From: Burkholderia ubonensis
GTDB lineage: Bacteria; Pseudomonadota; Gammaproteobacteria; Burkholderiales; Burkholderiaceae
Reading direction: 5' to 3'
DNA length: 64,000 nucleotides
Assembly: GCF_001718695.1 (NCBI RefSeq)
Contig: NZ_CP013422.1
Span: forward strand, 620,001-684,000
Under the pieces are notes generated by a model that worked only from the letters and a program-made list of their open reading frames with translations, ran no database searches and was not told the DNA's origin. Positions 30,631 through 42,271 of this stretch are shown piece after piece. The position numbers were made by a program, and so were the translations under genes. Position 1 is the first letter of the stretch. Each line of letters starts with the position of its first letter.

Positions 30631-31509
30631 ATGGGAATTTTCTCGTTCGGCAAGAAAGACGACGACGCGCCCACCCGGCGCGGCGGTCGTACCGGGACCT
30701 CCCGGAACGTGCGTAGCGAGCGTAGCGAGCGCACTGAACGCACAGAACGCGTCGAGCGGCGCTCGCGCCGCACCGAGCGTCCGGAATCGGACGCACTGCT
30801 CCTCGATCCGACCCTTCCAGAAAAGCAACGCGCGCGCCGCCGCCTCGTCGGCGCGATCGCGCTCGTGGTGGCCGCCGTCATCGTGCTGCCGATGGTGCTC
30901 GATTCGCACCCGAAGCCGGTGACCGACGACATCGCGATCGACATTCCCAACCGCCCCGCGCACCATGCGGCTCCGTCGCGCGACGAGGATGCGTCCGACG
31001 TGCAGGCAGGCGTCGCGCACGACGAGCCGCCCGCGTCCGAGACGGCCGCTGCGGCCGTTGCCGCCTCGCCGGCGCCTGCGGCGACGGACGTCGCGAAGGA
31101 TGCCGCCAAGCCGGCGGCGAAACCCGACACCGCCGCGACCACCGCAAGCGTCGCGCCGAAGCCCGCTCCGGCGCCGGCCGCGCCCGCTCAACCCGCCAAG
31201 CCGGCCAAGCCGGCGGCGCCGAAGCCCGCGCCCGCGGCCGTCGCGCATGCCGACGACGGCGGCGACACGGCGACGCCGTCGTCGCCCGCCGGCGCGCGGT
31301 TCGCGGTGCAGCTCGGCGCGTTCAAGGACGACGCGACGGCCCGCTCGTGGGCGACCAAGTTGAAATCGGCGGGCGTGCCCGCATATGTCGAGCACCGCAA
31401 GCAGGCGGACGGCAGCACGGCTACACTGTTGCGTGCCGGCCCGTTCGCGGATCGCGCGGCGGCGTCCGCGGCGATCGCGAAGGTGCGCGAAGCCGGGCTG
31501 ACCCAGTAA
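30631..31509 (+). CDS. SPOR-domain inner-membrane protein (DedD-like)
   Basis: 292 residues. A charged N-terminus with an imperfect Arg-Ser-Glu/Arg-Thr-Glu repeat is followed by a membrane helix (VGAIALVVAAVIVLPMVL) and a long Pro/Ala linker. The C-terminal SPOR domain (FAVQLGAFKDDATARSWATK) binds denuded septal peptidoglycan. In the folC-dedD-cvpA-purF order this is the DedD position. Cell-division role by family. Confidence 0.88.
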   Translation: MGIFSFGKKDDDAPTRRGGRTGTSRNVRSERSERTERTERVERRSRRTERPESDALLLDPTLPEKQRARRRLVGAIALVVAAVIVLPMVLDSHPKPVTDDIAIDIPNRPAHHAAPSRDEDASDVQAGVAHDEPPASETAAAAVAASPAPAATDVAKDAAKPAAKPDTAATTASVAPKPAPAPAAPAQPAKPAKPAAPKPAPAAVAHADDGGDTATPSSPAGARFAVQLGAFKDDATARSWATKLKSAGVPAYVEHRKQADGSTATLLRAGPFADRAAASAAIAKVREAGLTQ

Positions 31510-31515
31510 CGCGCG

Positions 31516-32010
31516 ATGCTGACGGCTTTTGACTACGCTGTATTGGCGGTGATCGCGTTGTCGGCGCTGCGCGGTGCGTGGCGCGGCTTCGTTTCGGAGA
31601 TTTTCGGGCTGATCGGCTGGATCGCGGCGATCGTGATCGCCAGCCGCTACGTCGGGCTCGTGGTGCCGTATATCCCGGCAACCTGGCCGGGCGGCGCGCT
31701 GACGCAGTGGGTGCTCGCGTTCGCGCTGCTCGTGATCGGCGTCGTGTTCGTCGCCGGCGTCGCGAACGCGCTGCTGTCGCGGATCGCGCAGGTGTCGGGG
31801 CTCGGCGGCGTCGACCGGTCGCTCGGCATGATGTTCGGGCTCGTGCGCGGCGGCGTGCTGGTCGTGCTGCTGGTCGCCGCTGCCGGGCTGACCGAGCTGC
31901 CCAAACAGGAATTCTGGCGCAATGCGCTTTTGCGTCCGCTGGCCGAAGAGGGCGTGCACGAGCTGAAGTCGCTCCTGCCCGACGGCATGGCCCAGTACGT
32001 GCGCGTGTGA
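31516..32010 (+). CDS. cvpA: CvpA-family membrane protein
   Basis: 164 residues with four hydrophobic helices (for example YAVLAVIALSALRGAWRGFV and WVLAFALLVIGVVFVAGVA), the known form of CvpA, named for colicin V production. It begins 6 bases after the SPOR gene and precedes purF by 55 bases, as in E. coli and pseudomonads. Molecular function is unknown. Confidence 0.93.
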   Translation: MLTAFDYAVLAVIALSALRGAWRGFVSEIFGLIGWIAAIVIASRYVGLVVPYIPATWPGGALTQWVLAFALLVIGVVFVAGVANALLSRIAQVSGLGGVDRSLGMMFGLVRGGVLVVLLVAAAGLTELPKQEFWRNALLRPLAEEGVHELKSLLPDGMAQYVRV

Positions 32011-32065
32011 TGACCGCGCGGCCGGGCAGGACGGAACCGTTTTTGTATTCTCTGAAGGACATGCC

Positions 32066-33634
32066 ATGTGCGGCATCGTAGGTGTTATCTCCCAATCCCC
32101 GGTCAACCAGCTGATCTATGACAGCCTGCTGCTGCTGCAGCACCGCGGTCAGGATGCGGCAGGCATCGCGACGGCGGACGGCAGCAATTTCCACATGTAC
32201 AAGGCGAACGGCATGGTGCGCGACGTGTTCCGCACGCGCAACATGCGCAGCCTGCCCGGCACGTACGGCATCGGCCAGGTCCGCTATCCGACCGCCGGTT
32301 CCGCGTCGAGCGAGGCGGAGGCGCAGCCGTTCTACGTGAACGCGCCGTTCGGGATCATCCTCGCGCACAACGGCAACCTGACGAACTGGCAGCAGCTCAA
32401 GGACGAGATGTTCCGGATCGACCGCCGGCACCTCAACACCAACTCCGACAGCGAGGTGCTGCTCAACGTGTTCGCGCACGAGCTGCAGCTGTCGACGACG
32501 GGCCTCGAGCTCGATCCGGCCGCGCTGTTCAAGGCGGTCGCGGGCGTCCATCGCCGCGTGGAGGGCTCGTACGCGATCGTGTCGCTGATCGCCGGCTACG
32601 GCCTGCTCGCATTCCGCGATCCGTTCGGCATCCGTCCGCTCTGCATCGGCAAGCTGGAAACCGAGCACGGCACCGAATGGATGCTCGCGTCGGAATCGGT
32701 CGCGGTCGAAGGCATCGGCTTCGAGTTCGTGCGCGACGTGCAGCCGGGCGAGGCGATCTTCATCGACCAGGCCGGCAACTTCCACAGCCAGCAGTGCGCG
32801 GACGCGCCGACGCTCAACCCGTGCATGTTCGAATACGTGTATCTCGCGCGTCCGGATTCGTGCCTCGACGGCGTGCCGGTCTACAACGTGCGCCTGCGCA
32901 TGGGCGACTATCTGGCCGAGAAGATCAAGCGCGAGCTGCCGAACGTGCCGATCGACGTCGTGATGCCGATTCCCGATTCGTCGCGGCCGGCCGCGATGCA
33001 GGTCGCCGCGAAGCTCGGCGTCGAGTATCGCGAAGGCTTCTTCAAGAACCGCTACGTCGGCCGCACGTTCATCATGCCGGGCCAGGCGGTGCGCAAGAAG
33101 TCGGTGCGCCAGAAGCTCAACGCGATGAGCATCGAGTTCAAGGACAAGCACGTGCTGATCGTCGACGACTCGATCGTGCGCGGCACGACGTCCCACGAAA
33201 TCGTGCAGATGGCGCGCGATGCGGGCGCGAAGTCGGTGATCTTCGCGTCGGCGGCGCCGCCGGTGAAGTTCCCGAACGTGTACGGCATCGACATGCCGAC
33301 GCGCGGCGAGCTCGTCGCGCACGGCCGCAGCGACGACGAAGTCGCGAAGATCATCGGCGCCGACCACCTGATCTACCAGGACGTCGACGACCTGCGCCGC
33401 GCGGTGCGCGACATCAACCCGAAGCTCGAGCGCTTCGAGGCGTCGTGCTTCGACGGCAACTACATCACCGGCAACGTGACGCCCGAGTATCTCGATTCGA
33501 TCGAGCGCGCGCGTCTCGCGCCGGCGTCGCAGGCCGACCGCGACACGAGCGAGCGGCGACGGCGCCGCGCGCTCGCAGATGAACCTGCAGCTGTCGGTCG
33601 AGTGACGCCGCTGCACGCCGTCGTACAGGCGTGA
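32066..33634 (+). CDS. purF: Amidophosphoribosyltransferase, with a possibly shifted C-terminal tail
   Basis: First committed step of purine synthesis: PRPP plus glutamine to phosphoribosylamine. Cys2 of MCGIVGVISQ is the glutaminase nucleophile; the PRPP loop is HVLIVDDSIVRGTTSHE. Over 490 residues are normal. From about 33545 the frame reads SERRRRRALADEPAAVGRV, with unusual codons, while the +1 frame reads RSQMNLQLSVE and stops at 33605 with typical codons. A one-base insertion near 33550-33570 may therefore have altered only the tail. The core is unaffected. Confidence 0.96.
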   Translation: MCGIVGVISQSPVNQLIYDSLLLLQHRGQDAAGIATADGSNFHMYKANGMVRDVFRTRNMRSLPGTYGIGQVRYPTAGSASSEAEAQPFYVNAPFGIILAHNGNLTNWQQLKDEMFRIDRRHLNTNSDSEVLLNVFAHELQLSTTGLELDPAALFKAVAGVHRRVEGSYAIVSLIAGYGLLAFRDPFGIRPLCIGKLETEHGTEWMLASESVAVEGIGFEFVRDVQPGEAIFIDQAGNFHSQQCADAPTLNPCMFEYVYLARPDSCLDGVPVYNVRLRMGDYLAEKIKRELPNVPIDVVMPIPDSSRPAAMQVAAKLGVEYREGFFKNRYVGRTFIMPGQAVRKKSVRQKLNAMSIEFKDKHVLIVDDSIVRGTTSHEIVQMARDAGAKSVIFASAAPPVKFPNVYGIDMPTRGELVAHGRSDDEVAKIIGADHLIYQDVDDLRRAVRDINPKLERFEASCFDGNYITGNVTPEYLDSIERARLAPASQADRDTSERRRRRALADEPAAVGRVTPLHAVVQA

Positions 33635-33642
33635 TAGGATGT

Positions 33643-33710
33643 GGCCTTGCGTCGATTTGATTTCAGCTTGCGGACGCGGGGCTTCATCCCAAAACAGCTA
33701 AAGCGAAGGC
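33643..33710 (+). promoter_or_regulatory. SAM-II (SAM-alpha) riboswitch aptamer before metZ
   Basis: The 68 bases contain the conserved SAM-II elements in order: stem GCGUC/GACGC enclosing GAUUUG and GCUUGC, a linker, then CAGCUAAAGCG. An additional GGCCUU/AAGGCC pairing closes the ends (33643-33648 with 33705-33710). The class is known upstream of methionine genes in alpha- and beta-proteobacteria, and metZ is the gene downstream. Match judged by eye from the remembered consensus. Confidence 0.8.
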
Positions 33711-33751
33711 CGGCGGCAGCCGGCCCGAGTCGACCGCTGTCGTACCGCACG

Positions 33752-33786
33752 AAGCCCGCTGATGCTGACGCATGGCGGGCTTTTTT
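33752..33786 (+). terminator. Intrinsic terminator, likely riboswitch expression platform
   Basis: AAGCCCGC pairs with GCGGGCTT around a 14-base loop, followed by T6 ending at 33786. It lies between the SAM-II aptamer and metZ, so SAM-dependent premature termination is the natural reading; it may also end the purF transcript. Confidence 0.88.
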
Positions 33787-33839
33787 GTTTGGTCTGGTCC
33801 GTGCGGCGCAGCACGGACATCGAAAACGGAAAACGGAAC

Positions 33840-35030
33840 ATGGACGACTCCCTCAACTTCGACACGCTTGCCGTGCGCGCGGGCACGCTGCGCAGCGACT
33901 TCAACGAGCACTCGGAAGCGCTGTTCCTCACGTCGAGCTTCTGCTTCAAGAGCGCGGCCGAGGCGGCCGAGCGCTTCGCGAACTCGGAAGACTATTTCAC
34001 GTATTCGCGCTTCACCAATCCGACCGTGACGATGTTCCAGGACCGCCTCGCGGCGCTCGAGGGCGGCGAGGCGTGCATCGCGACCGCGTCGGGGATGGCC
34101 GCGATCATGTCGGTCGTGATGGCCGCGCTGCAGGCGGGCGACCACCTCGTCAGCTCGCGCAGCCTGTTCGGCTCGACGCTCGGGATGTTCTCGCAGATCT
34201 TCAGCAAGTTCGGCATCACGACGACCTTCGTCGATCCGACCGACCTGAACGCGTGGCGGGAAGCGGTGCGCCCGGAAACGAAGATGTTCTTCCTCGAGAC
34301 GCCGTCGAACCCGCTGACCGAGCTCGCCGACATCGAAGCGATCGGCAGGATCGCGAAGGCGGCGAACGCGCTGTTCGTCGTCGACAACTGTTTCTGCAGC
34401 CCGGTGCTGCAGCAGCCGCTGAAGCTCGGCGCGGACGTCGTGATGCACTCGGCGACGAAGTTCCTCGACGGCCAGGGCCGCGTGCTCGGCGGCGCGCTGG
34501 TCGGCTCGAAGGAATTCATCATGGGCAAGGTGTTCCCGTTCGTGCGCAGCGCGGGGCCGACGCTGTCCGCGTTCAATGCGTGGGTGCTGCTGAAGGGGAT
34601 GGAGACGCTGTCGCTGCGCGTCGAGCGGCAGTCGGCGAACGCGCTGGAGATCGCGCGCTGGCTCGATGCGCACCCGGCCGTCGCGCGCGTGTTCTATCCG
34701 GGGCTCGAATCGCATCCGCAGCACGCGCTCGCGAAGCGCCAGCAGAAGGCGGGCGGCGCGATCGTATCGTTCGAGCTGAAGGGCGACACGCCCGAACAGC
34801 AGCGTGCGAACGCGTGGCGCGTGATCGACGGCACGAAGCTGATCTCGATCACCGGCAACCTCGGCGACACGCGCACGACGATCACCCATCCGGCCACCAC
34901 CACGCACGCCCGCATCACGCCGGAAGCGCGTGCGGCGGCGGGGATCACCGAAGGGCTGATCCGGCTCGCGGTCGGTCTCGAAGACGCGACGGACTTGCGC
35001 CGCGATCTCGCGCGCGGGCTCGAAGGCTGA
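33840..35030 (+). CDS. metZ: O-succinylhomoserine sulfhydrylase
   Basis: PLP enzyme that makes homocysteine from O-succinylhomoserine and sulfide. 396 residues of the Cys/Met-metabolism family with the PLP lysine in MHSATKFLDGQG and TASGMAAIMSVVMAALQAG. ATG 33840 fits the family start (MDDSLNFDTLAVRAG); a longer in-frame start lies in the riboswitch terminator and is rejected. Controlled by the upstream SAM-II element. Last gene of the housekeeping run. Confidence 0.95.
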   Translation: MDDSLNFDTLAVRAGTLRSDFNEHSEALFLTSSFCFKSAAEAAERFANSEDYFTYSRFTNPTVTMFQDRLAALEGGEACIATASGMAAIMSVVMAALQAGDHLVSSRSLFGSTLGMFSQIFSKFGITTTFVDPTDLNAWREAVRPETKMFFLETPSNPLTELADIEAIGRIAKAANALFVVDNCFCSPVLQQPLKLGADVVMHSATKFLDGQGRVLGGALVGSKEFIMGKVFPFVRSAGPTLSAFNAWVLLKGMETLSLRVERQSANALEIARWLDAHPAVARVFYPGLESHPQHALAKRQQKAGGAIVSFELKGDTPEQQRANAWRVIDGTKLISITGNLGDTRTTITHPATTTHARITPEARAAAGITEGLIRLAVGLEDATDLRRDLARGLEG

Positions 35031-35087
35031 GCGTGGCGATGCGGCGTGGCGGGCGGTTGACCGACGCTCGCCACCCGCCGGAACGTG

Positions 35088-37077
<1,990 letters not shown>

Positions 37078-37099
37078 CTAGTCGAAACGATGGAGAAAA

Positions 37100-38179
37100 T
37101 CAGGCGGTGGTGCGCGCCGCCGCCGGCAATGCGCTGCGCGCGGGGCCGCGCGTCAGGCGCCGCTCGAAGCCGTACCAGCTCGCGGTCGCATACGCGAGCG
37201 TGATCGCGAGCGCAAGCACGGCGGTGAGGTAGCGGTTCAGGTGCAGCGGCCAGAGCGCGTACAGCACGCTCAGGTGGATCAGGTACACGGTGTAGCTGAC
37301 GGTGCCCACGTAGACGAGCGCGGGGTTCGTCAGCACGCGCTGCACGAGGCCGCGGCCGCGCAGCGCGATCACGACGATCGACGTGCACAGCAGCAGCGAG
37401 ACGCTGTAGAGCGCCGCGTTCGACAGCGGCGTGTTCGCCGCGCGAAAGCGCGGGAACGACAGGTGCAGCCAGCCGAGGATCGCGAGCGACACGAGCGCGC
37501 CGGCGATCGCGAGCGGGTAGAACGGCTCCAGCGCGCGCCGGTCGCGCCGCAGCACGATCGCGAGCAGCGCGCCTGCGGCGAGCAGATCCATGCGGAACGG
37601 CGTCAGGTAGTAGATCGGCCAGAACGAGTCGAACCACGGCGTCGCGAGCGCGCGCAGCGCCGGCGCCGCGACGATCAGCGCGGCCGCAATCCAGAGCAGC
37701 GCGCGCTCCGAGCACCACAGCACGACGAACGGCCAGAAGATGTAGAACTGCTCCTCGACCGCGAGCGACCACAGCACGTTGAGGCTGTCGTGGCCGATGC
37801 CGCCGAGCGACAGCCCGATGTTGGTCGAGAAGAACGCGAACCACGGCCAATGCGGCAGCCAGCTCGCGCCGAACAGCAGCGTCGACACGACGAGCAGCAG
37901 CACGTACGGCGGCAGGATGCGGCGCACGCGCCGCGCGTAGAAATGGCTGAAGTAGGACTGCCCGCGCGCCTTGCGCTCGAGCAGGATGCCGGTGATCAGC
38001 AGCCCGCTCAGCACGAAGAACAGGTCGACGCCCATCCACAGCGGCGCCTTCAGCGCATGCTGCAGGAACACCGCGCCTACGGCGATCGCGCGCAACCCGT
38101 CGAGCTGGACGATGCGGCCGTGGTGCGGCACGGGCGTGTCGGCGGCGCGCCGCGCAATCGATGCGTGAACGTCATTCAT
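37100..38179 (-). CDS. bceO: Acyltransferase family 3 membrane protein (exopolysaccharide acylation)
   Basis: 359 residues, about ten hydrophobic segments. Typical OafA-type landmarks are RIVQLDGLRAIAVGAVFLQH near the N-terminus, GVDLFFVLSGLLITGIL, and SLAVEEQFYIFWPFVV. These proteins transfer acetyl groups to surface polysaccharide at the inner membrane; cepacian is heavily acetylated. First gene of the minus-strand bceO-N-M unit, opposite the propeller gene across a 397-base AT-richer gap that must hold both promoters. Confidence 0.88.
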   Translation of the reverse strand: MNDVHASIARRAADTPVPHHGRIVQLDGLRAIAVGAVFLQHALKAPLWMGVDLFFVLSGLLITGILLERKARGQSYFSHFYARRVRRILPPYVLLLVVSTLLFGASWLPHWPWFAFFSTNIGLSLGGIGHDSLNVLWSLAVEEQFYIFWPFVVLWCSERALLWIAAALIVAAPALRALATPWFDSFWPIYYLTPFRMDLLAAGALLAIVLRRDRRALEPFYPLAIAGALVSLAILGWLHLSFPRFRAANTPLSNAALYSVSLLLCTSIVVIALRGRGLVQRVLTNPALVYVGTVSYTVYLIHLSVLYALWPLHLNRYLTAVLALAITLAYATASWYGFERRLTRGPARSALPAAARTTA

Positions 38180-38576
38180 GCGATTAGGTGATATATCGAA
38201 TCGAAATCGATTCTAGGGAAAAGAAATCGGCAAAAAAACGCGCGTCATTGGGTTGATGGAAATCATCCGGTTTCCTTTCACGCGCATTGCTTGAAGATAA
38301 TTTCCTGGCCGGGATGCCCGGGCCGGACGCTTCGGCGCGGCATTTTCTACAGCTTCGAGCGCATCGGGCGGTCGTTCTTGCCGCCTCGCCGGGTATTTCG
38401 GAATGGGTTCCGGCTCGATATTTCACGCGGAAACATCCCCAAATATTTCCAAATTTCTTGTGATTATTTTTGCTTGTAACCTGCATCGAGACGTTTGAAA
38501 CCCATTTAGCGATGCGGCATTCGCGCGGCCTGCGGCCGCCGCGCCGGATCGCTGAAGCATCGAGTGGAGAAGCGCA

Positions 38577-40793
38577 TTGCAACGTCTGATACTGGCCGCC
38601 ATCGCGATGTGCGCGGCATGGCTGACGTGGGCCGCGCCGGCCGAAACGGTGCTGCCCGCGACGACGTCCTGGATCGGCAATACGTTCGGCTACGGCGACG
38701 GCTCCTGGACGCAGATCGACATCCGCGCGATCGCGGTGACGCCTGACGGCAAGGTGTATACGAACGCGCCGTGGGACGAGAGCGGCGCGGAAGCGAGCGT
38801 CTACCAGGACGGCAAGATGCTCGGCTTCGCCGGCGGCACGCACGGCTGGGGCAACCTCGGCGGCAATGCGGTCGCGGTGAACGGCAAGTATGCGTACGTC
38901 GCGATCGGCGTCGGCAACGAGCGCGGCCACCTTGTGTCGCCCGGCATCTGGCCTGACAAGGGCAAGCAATGGTTCGGCATCTCGCGGCGCGCGCTCGGCG
39001 ACATGAAGCAGCCTGCGCCGTTTCGCGCCGCACCGCAGGTTGCGGCCGGCGGGCGCGCGGACGCCGGCCGCGCGCGGATGGCCGCGAGCTTCATGGTGAT
39101 GAACGAGGTGGCGGCGCCGGCACGCTCGGAGGTGGGCGAGTCGAAGGCGGAAGTCGGCGGTCTCGCGGCCGACGACAAGACGCTGTTCGCGACCAATCCG
39201 ACGCATGACGAAGTCGTCGTGTACGACGCCGAGACGATGCAGAAGAAGGGCGCGTGGAACGCGCACGAGCCGGGCCGGATCGCGCTCGCGGCCGACGGCA
39301 CGGTATGGCTGCTGACCGATACGCTGAACGGGCCCGCGCATCTCGTGCACCTGCGCGCGGATGGCCGCAGGATCGACGACGCGCCCACGCTGCCGGACAA
39401 CGCCGACGCGGTCGACGTCGCGGTCGATGCGAAAGGCCGCGTGCTCGTCGCCGACAACGGCCCGCGCCAGCAGGTCCTGATCTTCGCGAAAAGCGACAAG
39501 GGCTATGCGCTGTCGGGCACGCTCGGCGAGCGCGGCGGCATCTTCTCGGGCGCGGTGCCGGGCCGGCCGGGGCCGCAGCGCTTCAACGGGCTGACCAGCG
39601 TGGGCGTCGATCGCGCCGGCAACATCTACGTCGCGACCAACGGCATCGGGCCGCGCCACGACACGATCGGCGCGGGCCTCGGCGCGACGCTCGAGAGCTA
39701 CGCGCCGGACGGCAAGCTGCGCTGGCAGGTGCAGGGCCTGCTGTTCGTCGACGGCGCGTGGATGGACCCGGCGCGGCCGAACAGCGTGTACACGGGCAAC
39801 AAGCGCTTCGAGCTCGACCTGTCGAAGCCGCCCGGCCAGGAGTGGAAGTACGCGGGCTTCCTGTCGAACCGCTTCAAGTATCCGGACGATCCGGTGTTCC
39901 ACACCGACCAGTGGCCGGGCACGCCGATGGCGCGCCGGCTCGACGGCCGCACGTTCCTGTACCTGACCGACATGTACGCGGACCACCTGAAGATCTACCG
40001 CTTCGATCCGAAGCGCGACGGCGAGGTCGCGATTCCGTCGGGCCTGATCGCGGGCCGCGCGCGGCCGGTCGACAAGGTGCCGAACAAGCCGCCGGGCGGC
40101 GACTGGCTGTGGCGCGACGCGAACGGCAACGGCCGCCTCGACGCCGACGAGTTCGACATCAACACGACCGGCAAGGCGAAGGCGGGCGGCTGGGGCTGGT
40201 GGGTCGACACGAAGGGCGACATCTGGCGCACGAGCGACGTGCGCGGCATCCACCGGTTCCGCTACGGTGGCGTCGACAAGGCCGGCAACCCGGTCTACGC
40301 GTACGACAAGGTCACGACCTATCCGATGCCGCAGCCGTTCACGCAGCTGCGCCGCGCGCTCTACGAGCCGCAGACCGACACGCTGTACGTGACCGGCTAC
40401 ACGCCCGATGCGCCGCCGCAGCCCGGCATCAACAAGGAAGTCGGCCGCGTGCTGATCCGCTTCGACAAGTGGTCCACCGGCTCACCGGTCGCGCGCTACA
40501 CGGTCGCGCTGCCGTGGCAGCCGGACGCGAAGCCGATCCTGACGCTGGCGAGCATCACGGTCGAGGGCCGCTACATCTTCGCGGTGGAGCCGGTCGGCAA
40601 GATCCACGTGTACGACAAGGAAAGCGGCAAGGAGCTCGGCGTGATGAACCCGGGGCCTGAGGTCGGCCGGGCGTCCGGCTGGGTCGACGTGCCGTTCGGC
40701 ATCAGCGCGTACCGGCGCGAGAACGGCGAGTACCTCGTGTTCGTCGAGGAAGACGCACGCGGCAAGGTGCTGATGTATCGCTGGAAACCGTGA
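38577..40793 (+). CDS. Secreted beta-propeller-like protein in the cepacian cluster
   Basis: 738 residues starting at TTG, 8 bases after a GGAGA site. A signal peptide (LILAAIAMCAAWLTWAAPA) is followed by repeated sheet-rich blades: IRAIAVTPDGKVYTNAPW, LTSVGVDRAGNIYVATNGIG, and others. It also contains an EF-hand-like DANGNGRLDADEFD. The NHL/SMP-30 propeller form suggests a periplasmic or secreted carbohydrate-binding or lytic role. Its place matches the letter bceP, but I cannot confirm that name. It ends against bceQ. Confidence 0.75.
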   Translation: MQRLILAAIAMCAAWLTWAAPAETVLPATTSWIGNTFGYGDGSWTQIDIRAIAVTPDGKVYTNAPWDESGAEASVYQDGKMLGFAGGTHGWGNLGGNAVAVNGKYAYVAIGVGNERGHLVSPGIWPDKGKQWFGISRRALGDMKQPAPFRAAPQVAAGGRADAGRARMAASFMVMNEVAAPARSEVGESKAEVGGLAADDKTLFATNPTHDEVVVYDAETMQKKGAWNAHEPGRIALAADGTVWLLTDTLNGPAHLVHLRADGRRIDDAPTLPDNADAVDVAVDAKGRVLVADNGPRQQVLIFAKSDKGYALSGTLGERGGIFSGAVPGRPGPQRFNGLTSVGVDRAGNIYVATNGIGPRHDTIGAGLGATLESYAPDGKLRWQVQGLLFVDGAWMDPARPNSVYTGNKRFELDLSKPPGQEWKYAGFLSNRFKYPDDPVFHTDQWPGTPMARRLDGRTFLYLTDMYADHLKIYRFDPKRDGEVAIPSGLIAGRARPVDKVPNKPPGGDWLWRDANGNGRLDADEFDINTTGKAKAGGWGWWVDTKGDIWRTSDVRGIHRFRYGGVDKAGNPVYAYDKVTTYPMPQPFTQLRRALYEPQTDTLYVTGYTPDAPPQPGINKEVGRVLIRFDKWSTGSPVARYTVALPWQPDAKPILTLASITVEGRYIFAVEPVGKIHVYDKESGKELGVMNPGPEVGRASGWVDVPFGISAYRRENGEYLVFVEEDARGKVLMYRWKP

Positions 40794-40804
40794 CGGACGG
40801 GAGC

Positions 40805-42271
40805 ATGGACAAAGGCATTCTCAAGAACGTTTCGATCAATTTCATCGGGCTGATCCTGCCGACCTTCGTGTCGCTGGTGACGGTGCCCGCGTACATCCAC
40901 GCGCTCGGCGTCGAGCGCTATGGCGTCGTCAGCCTCGTGTGGACGCTGATCGGCTATTTCGGGATCCTCGATCTCGGGATGAGCATGGCCGCGCAGAACC
41001 ACATTTCGAAGGCGCTCGCGAGCGGTGACGATGCGCAAAGCGCGCGCGTGTTCTGGAGCGCGTTCTGGCTGAACCTCGGCACCGGCATCGCGGGCGGGCT
41101 GCTGATCTACTTCGGCGCGTTCGTCTATACCGCGTATTTCACGAAGGTGACGGCCGCGATGCAGCACGAGGTGTATCTCGCGCTGCCGTGGCTCGCGCTC
41201 GCGATTCCGCTCGCGAACGTGTCGTGGGTGTTCGCCGGCGCGATCAACGGCGCCGAGCGCTTCGGCGTGTTCAACACGAACCAGACGATCGGCACGTTCC
41301 TGTTCCAGCTGCTGCCGCTCGGCGCCGCATGGTGGATCGCGCCGAACCTGCAGACGGTGCTCGCCGCGGCGGTCGTGGCGCGCCTGATCGCCGCGGTGAT
41401 GCTCGGCCACGCGAGCATCAAGGTGCTCGGCATCCGCCGCATCGACCCGCCGCAATGGGGCACCGCGAAGGGGCTGTTCAACTTCGGCGGCTGGATGCTG
41501 ATCGCGAGCACGACCAGCATGATCGCCGACACGCTCGACCGCGTGATGCTCGGCGCGGGCATGGGCGCGAAGTTCGTCACCTACTACACGGTGCCGCAGA
41601 ACCTCGTCACGCGCCTGAACATGCTGCCGAACGCGCTCGTGCGCACGCTGTTCCCGCGCCTGTCGGCGGTCGGCCGCGACCACGCGGATGCGCTCGCGCG
41701 CCAGTCGCTCGAATTCCTGAACGGCGTGTTCACGCCGGTCGCCGTCGTCGCGATCTTCGCGCTCGGGCCGTTCCTGGCGCTGTGGGTCGGCGCCGATCTC
41801 GCCGCGCATTCGGCGCCGGTCGGGCGCGTGCTGGTGATCAGCGTGTGGCTCGTCGGGCAGGCGAGCGTCACGCGCATCCTGATCCAGTCGCAGGTCAATC
41901 CGTCCCGCGCGGCGTTTGCCGGCCTCGTCCAGATGCCGTTCTTCGTCGGCGGGCTGTGGCTCGGCATCCACTATTTCGGGCTGATCGGCGCGGCGGTCGT
42001 CGTCGCCGCGCGCGCGCTCGTCGATTACGGCGTGCTGCTCTACCTGTCGGCGATCCGGATGCGGGCGATCGTGCTCGACATGGCCGCGCATCTCGCGTTC
42101 CTGCTTGCGAGCCTCTATCTTGCGCATACATGGCCGGGGCTCGTCGAATCGATCGTCATCTGCGCGGTCGTGCTGGCGCTGAACGTCGCGTGGTCGCTCA
42201 CGATGACGCCGGGGCTGCGCACGCTGGCCCGCGGCCTGATCGTCCGTCTCAATGCGAGGAAAACAGTATGA
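40805..42271 (+). CDS. bceQ: Wzx-type polysaccharide repeat-unit flippase
   Basis: 488-residue membrane protein with about twelve helices of the MATE/MOP fold (ISINFIGLILPTFVSLVTVP-like opening, then LGMSMAAQNHISKAL). It should flip the lipid-linked cepacian unit across the inner membrane. ATG 40805 is preferred; an in-frame GTG at 40790 overlaps the end of the preceding gene. Its stop overlaps the bceR start (ATGA). Confidence 0.88.
   Translation: MDKGILKNVSINFIGLILPTFVSLVTVPAYIHALGVERYGVVSLVWTLIGYFGILDLGMSMAAQNHISKALASGDDAQSARVFWSAFWLNLGTGIAGGLLIYFGAFVYTAYFTKVTAAMQHEVYLALPWLALAIPLANVSWVFAGAINGAERFGVFNTNQTIGTFLFQLLPLGAAWWIAPNLQTVLAAAVVARLIAAVMLGHASIKVLGIRRIDPPQWGTAKGLFNFGGWMLIASTTSMIADTLDRVMLGAGMGAKFVTYYTVPQNLVTRLNMLPNALVRTLFPRLSAVGRDHADALARQSLEFLNGVFTPVAVVAIFALGPFLALWVGADLAAHSAPVGRVLVISVWLVGQASVTRILIQSQVNPSRAAFAGLVQMPFFVGGLWLGIHYFGLIGAAVVVAARALVDYGVLLYLSAIRMRAIVLDMAAHLAFLLASLYLAHTWPGLVESIVICAVVLALNVAWSLTMTPGLRTLARGLIVRLNARKTV

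Noticed and set aside
38180..38576. Gene in the 397-base gap between bceO and the propeller gene
   Set aside because: Short frames only, AT-richer composition and no ribosome site; treated as a divergent promoter region.
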